Source: Silurus meridionalis
Lineage: Eukaryota > Chordata > Actinopteri > Siluriformes > Siluridae
Length of the DNA: 64,000 bases
Direction: 5' to 3'
NCBI RefSeq assembly: GCF_014805685.1
Contig: NC_060909.1
Location: 4,997,292 to 5,061,291, forward strand
The position numbers were made by a program, and so were the translations under genes. The notes beneath the pieces were generated by a model. That model was not told the DNA's origin. It saw nothing but the letters and a program-made list of their open reading frames with translations, and searched no databases. Below, piece after piece: positions 32,109 through 43,055 of the stretch; position 1 is the first letter of the stretch, and every line of letters begins with the position of its first letter.

Positions 32109-32329
32109 AATAAAAAAAGACCAACAAACAAAGAAACAATCTCAGTGCGTTTGATGGTGGATGAGGTTTAATGTAAGTTCAGGTAGAGCACTCGGAGCAA
32201 TCAGGTCCTTTATGAAGAAAAGTCGTGTACCTGCTGTAATTGTGGAATAACAAGAGAAACCTAAGGGGTGTAATTTGTCTTCCACTGCATTAAGAAGGAA
32301 AAAGCGAAGAGGAAACAACATGTATTGCA

Positions 32330-32625
32330 CTTTTCTTTAATGACCACCTCCATACCTCCCCTTCTGTCTCATTCCACCGGAGGAAGCAAACTTTGAACCT
32401 GGCTTCAGGTTGCCTTGGTAAAAACATAAATTGCATTAAGAGCGAAAAGCATCAATTTTTGCGGTATGAAACCGCGAGTTAATGAAGAAACAAGCCCATG
32501 ATAAAGATTCGGGGGAAACCTCCATTAAATGACTTGAGAACTTTTGTAGCTCGGGTGTAGGAATTTTTTGCTGCATGATAATCAGCGTCCGCCGTTGAAC
32601 ATGCTCCCGGTAGAAAGGGTTTGCT
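32330..32625. promoter_or_regulatory. Candidate conserved non-coding block
   Basis: Repeat-free. Has 'ctttgaacctggcttcaggt' near 32392, 'taaattgcattaagagcgaa', 'aaccgcgagttaatgaagaa' and 'cattaaatgacttgagaact', with several CG dinucleotides. Ends at a poly-T run. No coding frame. Confidence 0.4.
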
Positions 32626-32639
32626 TTTTTTTTTTTACT

Positions 32640-33330
32640 GGAAAATTCATATTCGATTCTTATACATGAATTAGAAGAAGGCTACGGATGAAGCTCATCA
32701 GAGCCTGCAGCACATGTATTATTAGCAATAATATAATTTCAGCTATTAGTCCTCCATCCTGAATATCCATCACCAACACCTCTGAGCTCTGAAATTATAC
32801 TGTGTGTGAGAAAATAGAGTTGGACTTCTGACATATTTCTCGCCGAAGCTAGGATGAAGCAGGTCCATTTCCATTCAGATTATCTGTGGCAGTGTGGTAG
32901 TATGGAGCAAATTAAAATTCACCGGGAAAAGAAAAAGAAGGAGGGGGGAAGTGAATAAAAGAAAAGATTATGCATATTATACCTCCCTCCTGTTTTCTTG
33001 ATTAATCTCAGTCGGGGTCAGTGTTTTATCAGGAATAGGAAATATTTTATGGGGAAAAACTCATGGCCTTGCCTCATGCTGTTCCCTGATTTTGTGCCCT
33101 GCTTGTTTCTCGGGAATGTTATCTAGCTGGTAAACATACAGGGATTATACTTATTCTGATGACGAGCCGAATACGCAGCTCAGAAAGCCGGCGTGAAAAC
33201 AACGCTATTTGCGATGCACAATGTATACATTCAGCAATTATACTATGTGTCAACAGTAAATGGTGTCTGGATTCGCATCTAACCACTCGAGCTTATGAAT
33301 AAAACAACAGCTGTTCTTTGCTTCATATTC
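32640..33330. promoter_or_regulatory. Candidate conserved non-coding block(s)
   Basis: Nearly 700 bp without a repeat. Words include 'cacatgtattattagcaata', 'caaattaaaattcaccggga', 'cttgattaatctcagtcggg' (near 33000), 'aaagccggcgtgaaaacaac' and 'ttgcgatgcacaatgtatac'. Probably more than one element. A distal regulatory role is inferred from composition. Confidence 0.4.
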
Positions 33331-33555
33331 ATCCAAATGGCTTGGTATTTCATATTCTTTGATAAAGTGTACCATCTAAAAGTGAAATACTTTATGACTG
33401 TTCAAATATTTGCTGTGAAATGAATCTTAGTCTAGTAGCATTGCCAACAACAATTCTTGCTTTTAGTTCACTTCAGTGTAATGGTATGTGTCCACCCGTT
33501 TCACTGCCTCTATCTCTAGCTGTTTTTATTATTATTTTCAGATTCGGCTCCTCTA

Positions 33556-35113
33556 CAGGGAGTGCAGAATTATTAGGCAAGTTGTATTTTTGAGGATTAA
33601 TTTTATTTGAGGATTTAATTTGAACAACAACCATGTTCTCAATGAACACAAAAAACTCATTAATATCAAAGCTGAATATTTTTGGAAGTAGTTTTTAGTT
33701 TTAGCTATTTTAGGGGGATATCTGTGTGTGCAGGTGACTATTACTGTGCATAATTATTAGGCAACTTAACAAAAAACAAATTCATACCCATTTCAATTAT
33801 TTATTTTTACCAGTGAAACCAATATAACATCTCAACATTCACAAATATACATTTCTGACATTCAAAACCAAACAAAAACAAATCAGTGACCAATATAGCC
33901 ACCTTTCTTTGCAAGGACACTCAAAAGCCTGCCATCCATGGATTCTGTCAGTGTTTTGATCTGTTCACCATCAACATTGCGTGCAGCAGCAACCACAGCC
34001 TCCCAGACACTGTTCAGAGAGGTGTACTGTTTTCCTCCTTGTAAATCGCACATTTGATGATGGACCACAGGTTCTCAATGGGGTTCAGATCAGGTGAACA
34101 AGGAGGCCATATCATTAGATTTTCTTCTTTTATACCCTTTCTTGCCAGCCACGCTGTGGAGTACTTGGACGTGTGTGATGGAGCATTGTCCTGCATGAAA
34201 ATCATGTTTTTCTTGAAGGATGCAGACTTCTTCCTGTACCACTGCTTGAAGAAGGTGTCTTCCAGAAACTGGCAGTAGGACTGGGAGTTCAGCTTGACTC
34301 CATCCTCAACCCGAAAAGGCCCCACAAGCTCATCTTTGATGATACCAGCCCAAACCAGTACTCCACCTCCACCTTGCTGGCGCCTGAGTCGGACTGGAGC
34401 TCTCTGCCCTTTACCAATCCAGCCACGGGCCCATCCATCTGGCCCATCAAGACTCACTCTCATTTCATCAGTCCATAAAACCTTAGAAAAATCAGTCTTG
34501 AGATATTTCTTGGCCCAGTCTTGACGCTTCAGCTTGTGTGTCTTGTTCAGTGGTGGTCGACTTTCTGCCTTTCTTACCTTGGCCATGTCTCTGAGTATTG
34601 CACACCTTGTGCTTTTGGGCACCCAGTGATGTTGCAGCTCTGAAATATGGCCAAACTGGTGGCAAGTGGCATCTTGGCAGCTGCACGCTTGACTTTTCTC
34701 AGTTCACGGGCAGTTATTTTGCGCCTTGGTTTTTCCACACGCTTCTTGCGACCCTGTCGACTATTTTGAATGAAACGCTTGATTGTTCGATGATCACGCT
34801 CAGAAGCTTGGCTATTTTAAGACTGCTGCATCCTCTGCAATATATCTCACTATTTTTGACTTTTCTGAGCCTGTCAAGTCCTTCTTTTGACCCATTTTGC
34901 CAAAGGAAAGGAAGTTGCCTAATAATTATGCACACCTGATATAGGGTGTTGATGTCATTAGACCACACCCCTTCTCATTACAGAGATGCACATCACCTAA
35001 TATGCTTAATTGGTAGTAGGCTTTCCAGCCTATACAGCTTGGAGTAAGACAACATGCATAACGAGGATGATGTGGTCAAAATACTCATTTGCCTAATAAT
35101 TCTGCACTCCCTG
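33556..35113 (-). mobile_element. Tc1/mariner-type transposon, near full length, DD37E
   Basis: A 1558-bp element with TA on both sides (33554-33555 and 35114-35115). Outer inverted ends 'cagggagtgcagaattatta' (33556) and 'taataattctgcactccctg' (to 35113) are perfect complements for about 23 bp. Inner repeats 'gcataattattaggcaactt' (about 33751) and 'aagttgcctaataattatgc' (about 34911) give an IR/DR structure. The whole sequence is very close to a family I know from fishes and frogs, so it looks young. The ends appear competent; the transposase is not. Confidence 0.95.
33883..34895 (-). pseudogene. Frameshifted DD37E Tc1-like transposase
   Basis: Start codon at 34893-34895 on the minus strand; stop at 33883-33885. 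Catalytic residues: Asp in LWTDEMR (34467-34469), Asp in MQDNAPSH (34188-34190), Glu in NPIENLW (34074-34076). The last two are separated by 37 residues, i.e. DD37E, the spacing I associate with TRT-type Tc1 elements of vertebrates. At least four frameshifts occur: around 34835, at about 34797-34812, at about 34618-34625 and between 34014 and 34068. The longest clean stretch is 34014-34622. Point changes are otherwise few, so inactivation looks recent. Confidence 0.92.
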
Positions 35114-35208
35114 TATAGGAAGAGGCTGAGTTCAACCATGTTTGGTGATCTAGGTTCTGAATAGCTATTATTTTTATCTAGCTAGCCATAGGAAGGACTA
35201 GAACATGC

Positions 35209-35876
35209 ACTATAAGGACTGTTTGTGAACACCTGACTCATAAGGTTTATGTGCTTTTTGAACATCCCATTCCGCATTTAGTCCTCATTTGCTGTTAACT
35301 TCAACTCTTCTGGGAAGATGTTCCACTAGATTTTGGAGATTTTTGTGGCGTTAGTAAAGGGCATTTTTGAGAGCGTTAGTAAAGTCACGTAGTGGTTCCC
35401 TGGTGGTCTAGTGGTTAGGATGCGGCGCTCTCACCGCTGCGGCCCGGGTTCGATCCCCAGTCAGAGAACCAACCCCAGCCAGTGCACTCTTAGTGCCGGT
35501 CCCAAGCCCGGATAAATGGGGAGGGTTGCGTTAGGAAGGGCATCCAGCGTAAAAACGTGCTAAATCGAACATGCGGATCATGAATACGGATGATCTGCTG
35601 TGGCGACCCCTAATGGGAGAAGCTGAAAGAAAGTTTTAGTAAAGTGATGTAGGTGAGGAGGACTGGGGTACAGTCAGGGATCCAAATCATTGAAGATGTT
35701 TTGAGGTAAGAGCTCTGTAGCAGTCCACTCAAGATCTTCCACATCAACCTGTGTAAAGCGTATCTTCATGGAGCTGGCTTTGTGCACTTTCTATACAGTT
35801 TTGTGCCTCCAACTTTGTAAAGAACAACATATATCTGGAAAGGTCAGGTGTCCCAATGCTTTTGTTCATATAATGT
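35209..35876 (-). mobile_element. Tc1-derived non-autonomous element, copy g, split by a SINE
   Basis: Left end 'cactataaggactgtttgtg', right end 'caatgcttttgttcatataa'. Interior: 'gaacatcccattccgcattt', 'gatgttccactagattttgg', 'gttagtaaagt', 'gatcttccacatcaacctgt' and 'gagctggctttgtgcacttt'. The tRNA-Glu SINE at 35393-35635 sits in the middle; removing it rejoins the element at 'ttagtaaagt'. Confidence 0.88.
35393..35635 (+). mobile_element. tRNA-Glu-headed SINE, copy 4, with 17-bp target duplication
   Basis: The fullest copy in the window. tRNA-Glu(CTC)-like head from 35397, T-loop 'gggttcgatccccagtc', then 'agagaaccaaccccagc' with CCA following the discriminator A. Body 'cagtgcactcttagtgccgg', 'ggaagggcatccagcgtaaa', and tail 'cggatgatctgctgtggcga' with 'cccctaatgggagaagctga'. 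Flanks ttagtaaagtcacgtag (35376-35392) and ttagtaaagtgatgtag (35636-35652) differ at two sites. It landed inside an older Tc1-derived element. Confidence 0.95.
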
Positions 35877-36399
35877 ATGGAGCAAAAAAAAAACCTCATG
35901 ATTTTTTTGTATTACACAACATGATTTGTTGCTTTAAACATGTATTATAATGTATTATAAATGCTCATGAATGTGTAAAGAATTTATGAAGCGCGAGTTC
36001 ATTTGCTTTTAAAGCGACCAGTCAAATCATGATTTATTTTTTTTCTTTTTTCTTTCCACTGTAATATATACAATATGTACAGTGAAATGCTTAGGGAGAA
36101 GTTCGGGCAAGTGGACTAGTTTTCTGGTATAAAATTCCGATTCACTGTGACACTGATAACGTGTGAGGAAAGAATGAACGAACGAATGAACGAATATAAC
36201 AGAGATATGTTTTTGCCATCCCATCATTCAACATATACAAAGAGCAACTATGCTGGAGAAATTGAACTTTTCTAAAGGGTGCAATTGCGGTTGTAGGCTG
36301 TATTGGATAATGAAGGGTTCTTGCATGCCTAAAGGTGGTTTTTCTGGGAACCCTGTTGGGATTTCCAATGAAAGCCAAGCCAAAGACCTTTTATAGTTT
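35877..36399. other. No recognised feature
   Basis: A/T-rich, with a 'cgaacgaatgaacgaa' short tandem at about 36177-36195 (AACG/AATG units). No gene. Confidence 0.45.
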
Positions 36400-37110
36400 T
36401 TTAGACTTATTTTTTAACGTCGCATTCGATAGCTGTAATTGTCTGGATGAGAGCAACGACTTTAAATGTTGAATAATCCACTGTTATGAAGCCTGCTGAC
36501 AAAAAGACATTACACACCCTGAGCTTTGGCCCTTTCGATGCTGAAATATATTCGAAGTGTGTGTTGTGAAAGAGGAGGCTGTTTAAATGGCAGGTAATAG
36601 CTGCAGATCTTTGATTTGGGAGCATACTTGTTTTCCACATGCCCGAATGGCGACCTGTTCCTCTAGTGAACGCTGCTGCTTTCTTTCCCTCCTGATTAGC
36701 TTGAAGCCTGTCTGCTTTGGGAGACGCTCACGGCCCCCCCTTTGCCCAGCGCCGTTCTGTTCTTCCTCCTAATAGACATGAAGTACTCCGGTCAATAATG
36801 TTTTACTTGTCTGTCTTTCTCCCTCTGTCTCTCTCGCTGTCTCGCTGCGATCAGTTTAAGTGTGGTAGAGTCAGGAGGGAGGCTCACATCGAAAAGTTCA
36901 GCCAAATGTTATCAAACAGGGATGTTTCAGAGGGAGAGGCCCTCTGGACCCCTTCCTTCTCTCTCTTTCGCTTTCTTTCTTTCCCTCAGTTTCTTAAGCC
37001 CCCCCTGTTCTCCTTTCTGCTTTTCAAACCTGTAGCCAATAACAGCCAAGTGTCTCTGATAACATCAACAGCTGTCAAAGACCCAAGCAACTGAGCTTGT
37101 CTCATAAACC
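36400..37110. promoter_or_regulatory. Candidate conserved non-coding region with a CT-rich middle
   Basis: Repeat-free at 36400-36800, CT-rich at 36805-36850 and 36955-37010, otherwise unique. Words include 'gcagatctttgatttgggag', 'ctcctgattagcttgaagcc' and 'agcaactgagcttgtctc'. A 125-codon frame at 36717-37094 is mostly low-complexity pyrimidine tract and has no recognisable domain. Regulatory role inferred. Confidence 0.28.
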
Positions 37111-37157
37111 TAAACACCTGTATTTTCTCATTCCTTTGATTGTTATTCCGTCCTCAA

Positions 37158-37158
<1 letters not shown>

Positions 37159-37207
<49 letters not shown>
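37159..37207. repeat. (CT)n microsatellite
   Basis: Pure CT run of about 24 units, followed by a loose CACA region to 37260. Confidence 0.98.
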
Positions 37208-37212
<5 letters not shown>

Positions 37213-37731
37213 CACACACACACTAAGTCACATACACACAAGCATACATATACACATCCACTCTCTGGTCTCCATCACTCACATTGGTTTGATTTGCCTG
37301 TCAAAAACAAGGAGATGTGCCAAGATGTGTGGAGCTTTGTGGGTCTAGTGAGTACATGCTGAATGGGGGGATGGGGGAGATATAAACGAAGAAAGAGGAA
37401 AACAGAAAGAGGGAGCATCTTAGAAAAATAATACAGGTTTTTAAAAACGCATTGTCAAGAATATTTTATAGGTGACTAGAGTCTGTCTGTCTGTTTATTT
37501 CCTAAACTTGGGTTTCTCTCTGTACGAAGCTCCCTTTAGGTCGGTTTCCTCCGGGTTCTTCTGTTTACTTTGCGCTTCCAGAAATATGCCAGTAGTGGAT
37601 TAACTAATCTAAATTGACCCTACCTATGAATAAGTGTGGTCATGATTTTCATAATAGATTAGCCTCTGGTGTATAGTCCATTCTCTGGATTCGGAATATA
37701 GAAAAGATTTTTGACACTTGACTTTTAATAC
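37208..37731. other. Mostly unassigned; fragment of a transposon end at its right edge
   Basis: CA-loose sequence and A/T-rich DNA. At about 37705-37728 'agatttttgacacttgactt' repeats the start of the adjacent Tc1-derived element, suggesting a duplicated or nested end. Confidence 0.4.
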
Positions 37732-38486
37732 ACTATATGGACAAAATGATTTTGACACTTGCCTTTTTTTAATATATGTAATATATACATAATTCTTCTA
37801 TAAGGTTAAAGGCCTGCAAATGTATGCAATGTTCTTGGATGTAGTAGCATGATATTTTCCCTTGACTTGAACTAGGAGACCAAAACCTGCTCCAGCATGA
37901 CAATACCCCTGATAACAAAGCCAGCTCCATGAAGGTATGCTTTACATAAGTTGGAGTGGAAGATCTTGAGCAGCCTGCAATAGAGTTTTGACCTCAATCC
38001 TACTTAACATCTTTGGGATAGATTGGAACACTGACTGAACCTCACCTCACCAACATCAGGGCCTGAATTTACTAGGGCAGGGGTGGTCCAGTGGTTAAGG
38101 CGCTGGGTTACTGATCATAAGGTCGGGGGTTCAAGCCCCAGCACTGCCATGCTGCCACTGTTGAACCCCCTGAGCAAGGTACTTAGCCCTATCTGCTCCA
38201 GGGGCGCCGTACCATGACTGACCCCACACTCTGACCCCAGCTTCCAGACAAGCTGGGATATGCAAAAACCAAGAAATTTCCCCACTGTGAGACGAATAAA
38301 GGTATACCTTATCTTACTAATGACTTTGTGGCTGAATGAGTACAAATCTCCACAAGCACACTTCAAAATCCAAAAGAAATTCTTCCCAGAAAAACAAGAG
38401 CAAATGGGCACTAAAAATGGAATGGGATGTTCAAAAAGCACATCTGAATCTTATGGTCAGGTCTCCACAAACTTTTGTCTATACAG
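37732..38486 (+). mobile_element. Tc1-derived non-autonomous element, copy h, split by a SINE
   Basis: Left end 'ctatatggacaaaatgattt', right end 'aaacttttgtctatacagtg'. Plus-strand landmarks: 'ttgacttgaactaggagacc', 'ctgctccagcatgacaatac' (LQHDN-type codons with the second catalytic Asp), 'aaagccagctccatgaaggt', 'gttttgacctcaatcctact', 'tctttgggatagattggaac', then after the SINE 'ttgtggctgaatgagtacaa'. Confidence 0.88.
38078..38316 (+). mobile_element. tRNA-like SINE, catfish type, nested
   Basis: Well preserved: 'ggtccagtggttaaggcgct' (A-box-like), 'gggggttcaagccccagcac' (B-box-like), 'catgctgccactgttgaacc', 'cctgagcaaggtacttagcc', 'ctgaccccacactctgaccc', 'gctgggatatgcaaaaacca', and a tail 'tgtgagacgaataaaggt'. 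Short matching flanks 'ttacta' suggest a small target duplication. It interrupts Tc1-derived copy h. Confidence 0.88.
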
Positions 38487-39333
38487 TGTGTCAAATTCAG
38501 GTAAATAAAATTCTGCAAATTAAGTCTGCTTATCAAAATAGTGTACATACTTAAAGTCAATGTCAGTTTGGTTATATATTTAGGGCTTTAAAATAAAGTT
38601 TAGTATGCATGCTAAACCCATGACATTAACATGACGCATTAGTTGACAGAATTATTGTGTGGAAATTATTCTTCTATTCCATCACTCGAAGTTTAATTAT
38701 AGTATTCCTAAGATTTTTATTAAAGCAATTACTTCACAACACCTTTATTGACAGTTATGCATCTTTTCTTTGACCCTAAATTAAAATGATTTGGATGCTT
38801 GACACGTTGAATCATCACAATTACTTGTAATTACGTTCAAACATGTTTCGGAGCCGAAAGTGTCATTACACAAACGTACGTCAACAGAAACCGGTCTCTT
38901 GGAATCAGAATGAACACAGCAGCTTATGTCTGTTGGGATACAGCTTCATTAATAATCATAAATGAAGGTTTATGTGAGTTTTCCTGAAGGGCTTATGCAA
39001 GTTTCATGTAGCCCTATGAGCACTGTTCTTATGTATTGTATTACTTATACATATATACATATACTGTGTGATAATTGGTTACTTGTTTTCAATGAATATG
39101 GATGAGACCAAAGGAAGGAAAAGAGTGGACCAGAAAAGTTCAGATTTCATGCACAAACAAGAGGGAAAGACAAATCAAAAGCTGAAAATCAAGTTGATGA
39201 AAGTTTAAGCAAGAGATACGCAATCTAAACTAAATCTTAACGGACCAGTTTTGTAAAATTCAGTGCTAACAAACATCAGGAAAGGTGGCTAAAAGTGCAT
39301 TCTTAACTATTAATGATTTCTTCATTTATATGT
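38487..39333. other. Unassigned; possible conserved island at 38600-38990
   Basis: A/T-rich unique sequence with 'agaattattgtgtggaaatt' and 'aataatcataaatgaaggtt'. No gene or repeat recognised. The middle part may be conserved; evidence is weak. Confidence 0.3.
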
Positions 39334-39452
39334 ATGGCATTTGGACACACCCTTGTCCAGCAGTGGTTGCTTCATGTTGCTGGGATTTGAAGTCAAGACC
39401 TTCCAATCCGGAGTCCAATGACTCAACCACAGAGCTTCCACCTCCCCAAAAT
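39334..39452 (-). repeat. Dispersed tRNA-like repeat fragment
   Basis: 'tggcatttggacacaccctt', 'gttgctgggatttgaagtca', 'agaccttccaatccggagtc' and 'ctcaaccacagagcttccac' follow the order of the 14385-14575 and 53808-53990 repeats. Diverged and internally deleted. Confidence 0.55.
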
Positions 39453-39489
39453 TGTCTTTTCCACACTAATACATTTTTGTTTAAAAACA

Positions 39490-39860
39490 CATATTTTTCT
39501 CTCTGTTTTGGCTTTCGTCCACACTGAGTCAGTGTTTTTAGTCAATGAAAAGCATAGCTATTCGAAAACGCTCTCCAAAGACGATACATTTGAAAATGGC
39601 ATTTTCACGTTGCAGTGGGAATTGTAAAAACTAAACCTTTCGAAAAACAACAACATTTTTAGTCAAGCGTTGCCTTTCTTCGACATTGCCACAAAGTTTC
39701 AAAGAGCCGTAAGTTAAATAAACGACAGGAGGAAGTGACTCAGGTCAAAGCATCTGATGTTGGACTTATTTCACAGTGAAGTGAGCATTTTCAAGCATTT
39801 AAGTGTGGACAAGCAGCTTTTTGAAATGATAGACTGGATGCTGAGCATATTTTAGACGAA
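39490..39860. repeat. hAT-like dispersed repeat
   Basis: Homologous to 6418-6990: 'attcgaaaacgctctccaaa', 'catttgaaaatggc', 'cacaaagtttcaaagagccg', 'taaataaacgacaggaggaa', ending 'aagtgtggacaagcagcttt'. 'gctttcgtccacactga' at about 39509 and 'aagtgtggacaagc' near 39801 are imperfect inverted words, as expected near element ends. Confidence 0.6.
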
Positions 39861-42704
39861 ACCGCTGTTTTTAGTTTTGCTTTATAGAGGAGTTTCATGT
39901 AACTATTTTTGATTAACTACATTGTTAGTCATGGATTTAAGGATGGATAAATATATGTAACTTCTCTTTCTAATCTACCGACTAGAAATGCTTGCGATTG
40001 GATAAGCTTTAAAAGCCTTCAGCTTTTCTGCTGCAGAATCCAAGGTGTTTTTTTTTTTAGAAAATGAGATGTGTTGAACTATCACAATTTTTTGAGGCAG
40101 TGTAGATGTAAGTGTAGGTTTTATTCTTGAACGTTCAGTAGATATTACCTAAACCAGAAAACAAGACTGTAGATATGGAGCAAAAACTGGCAGACTATAA
40201 ACTGTAAATGATGTGGAAATCCCAATAACATCCGCTCGACAATGACAAAATGACAATGACTTGACAAAAAAATATACAGAATCCAAACCCTGAGTGATCT
40301 GTGTGACTTGTGATATGGTTAAGTGTCTTGCTAGAGCTAATGTGTAATGTAGTCCTGTCAGAGCTAATATCGAAATTTTCTGATTTGCTATTCCTTACTA
40401 TTTTGTCTACAATTTTTTTTGCAAGGTCTGCATTCAGATTGTGGTCTTTCAGTGGTGGTCTGTATGGTATCAATCCAGCCTGTAGTATTAAAATTATAGG
40501 TGGCATATGCAGTTTTGATGTGTACATCCTCCATGGTCATGTGAGTAGCAGGACCATTGACAGAGAAAGCCGCATTTCCAATCAGATATTCAATCCTTCA
40601 CTGTGTGCTGTTATTCTGCATCTATCACTGGGTCCATCAGGAGAAATGACTAAGCAACACAATCTGCTTTGGGTTTGTGTTTGAAAAATAACATGGCAGG
40701 TCACTATGAGGCACATCTGGGCATGAGCTTTAACAGGATGGGTGGCGGTGATGGTAAAATCTGACGTAAATGTCAATCATCTCGTATGAATATGAAGAGA
40801 TGAAGGACGAGTTGCAGTTGGCAGTGGCTGCAGCAGAGACAGGAAGCTCTCAATCAAAGACAAGAGGAAACATGTATGCGTGTGTGCATGTGGGTGGATG
40901 CATGAGAGAGCGAGAGAGAAAGAGAGAGAGAAAGAAGTAGATAGAGGTTGGAGGGAAAGGAAGTGTCATGTCTCTTCCTCCCCTTAGTAGAGTAATGAGT
41001 ATGTGTGTCTGGAGGGTTAGCTGCTCGTCCGTCTCTTGTTAGTCTGATTTATGTGCGAGGCACATTAACAGAGAAAAAAAAACGGAGAATGCGGAACTTG
41101 CACAGTGATAGAGAGATGAATATTTATATGTACAGAGGGAAGATAGAAACCGAGAACGAGAAGGGAGACCAAGGTTGCCAAGAAAGACCATTAACACTCA
41201 CATGGTAGCCTCAGTTCTGCCTCATTTAGAGTGCAGACGTAGACATTAAAAAATGTAGCCACAAAACCGCTCAAAAGGTGTTTAAACAGCACGATATATC
41301 ATTGTCTCCTTGTGGTGCATTCCTAGTAAAAATGTGTTCATGCTTTGTGAGTTGATAATGTGACACAGTCCAAGATTAAGCTTCACCAAACATCAACTCA
41401 GGAGACCAAAGGGGAAAAAAAAACAACTCCAAGTCCAAAGGTCATCTTTACCTTTGTTGCAGTCATCAAAACCTTCATTAGATCAACTGTCCACTTTAAT
41501 AACTGATGGCCTCAGCAGTCCTCATACCAATCCCGAAGTGTTTTATTGCAATCAGAGGCCATGTCTGCTTGAACTGGGAAAATGTGGCAGAAATAATTAT
41601 ATAAAGGGTTAGAGGGGGGTCTGGATTGAAGTGTTCCTGTAAGAATTCCAGTGGTGTAAGCAATTTATTTCTTAACAGATAGTTCATATTGTTTAAGGCA
41701 TGCCGTATATCTGTCAGAGATGACACAAAATATGGCTTTAATACACTATCACACACAAAAGGGGGGCATGCAGGAAATATTTCTAGCAGACTTTTTCTTA
41801 AAAAAATCTCTGAAAAGAGGTGCGTTTATTTGTCTCTTAAAGGGGAAACGGCAGATGAGTTTTCTAACAGGCCCCGTGTTTTACATGGCCATGCCTTGTT
41901 TTTATGGCGTGTATTCATTGAATTTGTAAAACAAATACACAAAGCAAACATGCAATCAAACCTGAAAAGACTTAGAATACCTCGTTACCGCTTCATGGTA
42001 TGTTGAGCAACCAATGGGCAGGAGAACATTTCTTCAACTGATGGTATTACAGTTTTCAATTTTTTCTTAGTGAATCATTCTTAATATTTGCAAACCAGTA
42101 AGTGCATTTCGCAAAACAATTATTACAAACAGCACAGAACATTGGATTTCTTGCATTTCATGTTGTAAGTATGATAGCGCTCAGTTTCAGTATTTCCTGA
42201 TTTAAACTAAGGTTTGGATTATAATGGTTGAAAATGCACAATTTCATTTCAGCACAAATTAGAAAATTGTATGTTGGATATTGATTGCAAAGATGGGACA
42301 GCATTTACACTATTACTATACTGTACTGTATTAGTGTTTGTTCATTTCTTGGTTGTTGATCCTTTTTTATTTCTGATTTAAGAAATGCTCCGAAACAACT
42401 GAGAAAAGGTTTAAACAAAGAGTAAGGAAACATCAGGCAGAGTGAGCGGGGGAATGTGGGGTTGTTTGGGGGCATTGTGTTGGATGAGGCACTAAGAACT
42501 ATGGCTGGCTTTATTGGCAACCTCAGCATTGTGCTAAAGAGCAGGCCCTCTTATGTAAAAGGGAGATTAGGAGGAAGTGGGTAAAGGATTTCCTAATCCA
42601 ATCCTCATCTAATCCCACAGGAATTCTGCCCACTCCTGCAAATGGCCTTCTTTAGTTATTTCCAGCAATTGGTCTCTAAACACACTGCATTATATGTATT
42701 GTAA
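39861..42704. other. Mostly unassigned; possible regulatory islands at 41490-42060 and 42420-42660
   Basis: No transposon recognised. 40890-40940 is GA-rich. The 41490-42060 part has 'gttttattgcaatcagaggc' and 'gcttcatggtatgttgagca'. At 42590-42615 'ggatttcctaatccaatcct' and 'catctaatcccac' give several TAATCC (OTX/PITX-type) sites. A 124-codon plus frame (40310-40684) has no recognisable domain. I call no gene. Confidence 0.35.
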
Positions 42705-43018
42705 TTGTACCAGAAGATCTTGATGTGCCTGCTATACAGCTTTGACCTCAACCCTCAACCCTATTGAACAAATTTGGAATGAATTGGGAGGCACCCCAGG
42801 CCTCCTCACCACATCTACATCAGTACCTTACTAACACCCTTAAGGTTGAATTAACACAAATCTCAATAAGCACACTGCAAAATCCAGTGGAACATCTTCT
42901 CAGAAGAGTGTAGGTTATAATGACAGCAAATAGGGACTAAATTTAGAATAGGATTTTTTGAAAGTACATGCCAATCTTATGATCAAGGTGTCCACAAACA
43001 TTTGTCCATATAATGTAT
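42705..43018 (+). mobile_element. Tc1-derived non-autonomous element, copy i, 5' truncated
   Basis: Retains the 3' half: 'gctttgacctcaaccctcaa', 'aatttggaatgaattgggag', 'gcaccccaggcctcctcacc', 'aatccagtggaacatcttct', 'aaggtgtccacaaacatttg' and 'tccatataatgta'. Confidence 0.82.
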
Positions 43019-43055
43019 AATAAGATGCTGATACTTTTGTGTACAAACTGAGACT

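Noticed and set aside
36717..37094. 125-codon frame
   Set aside because: Largely translated CT-rich tract without any domain.
40310..40684. 124-codon frame (with a 110-codon minus-strand overlap)
   Set aside because: Two overlapping open frames in A/T-rich DNA with no recognisable protein similarity. No promoter or splice context that I can see.
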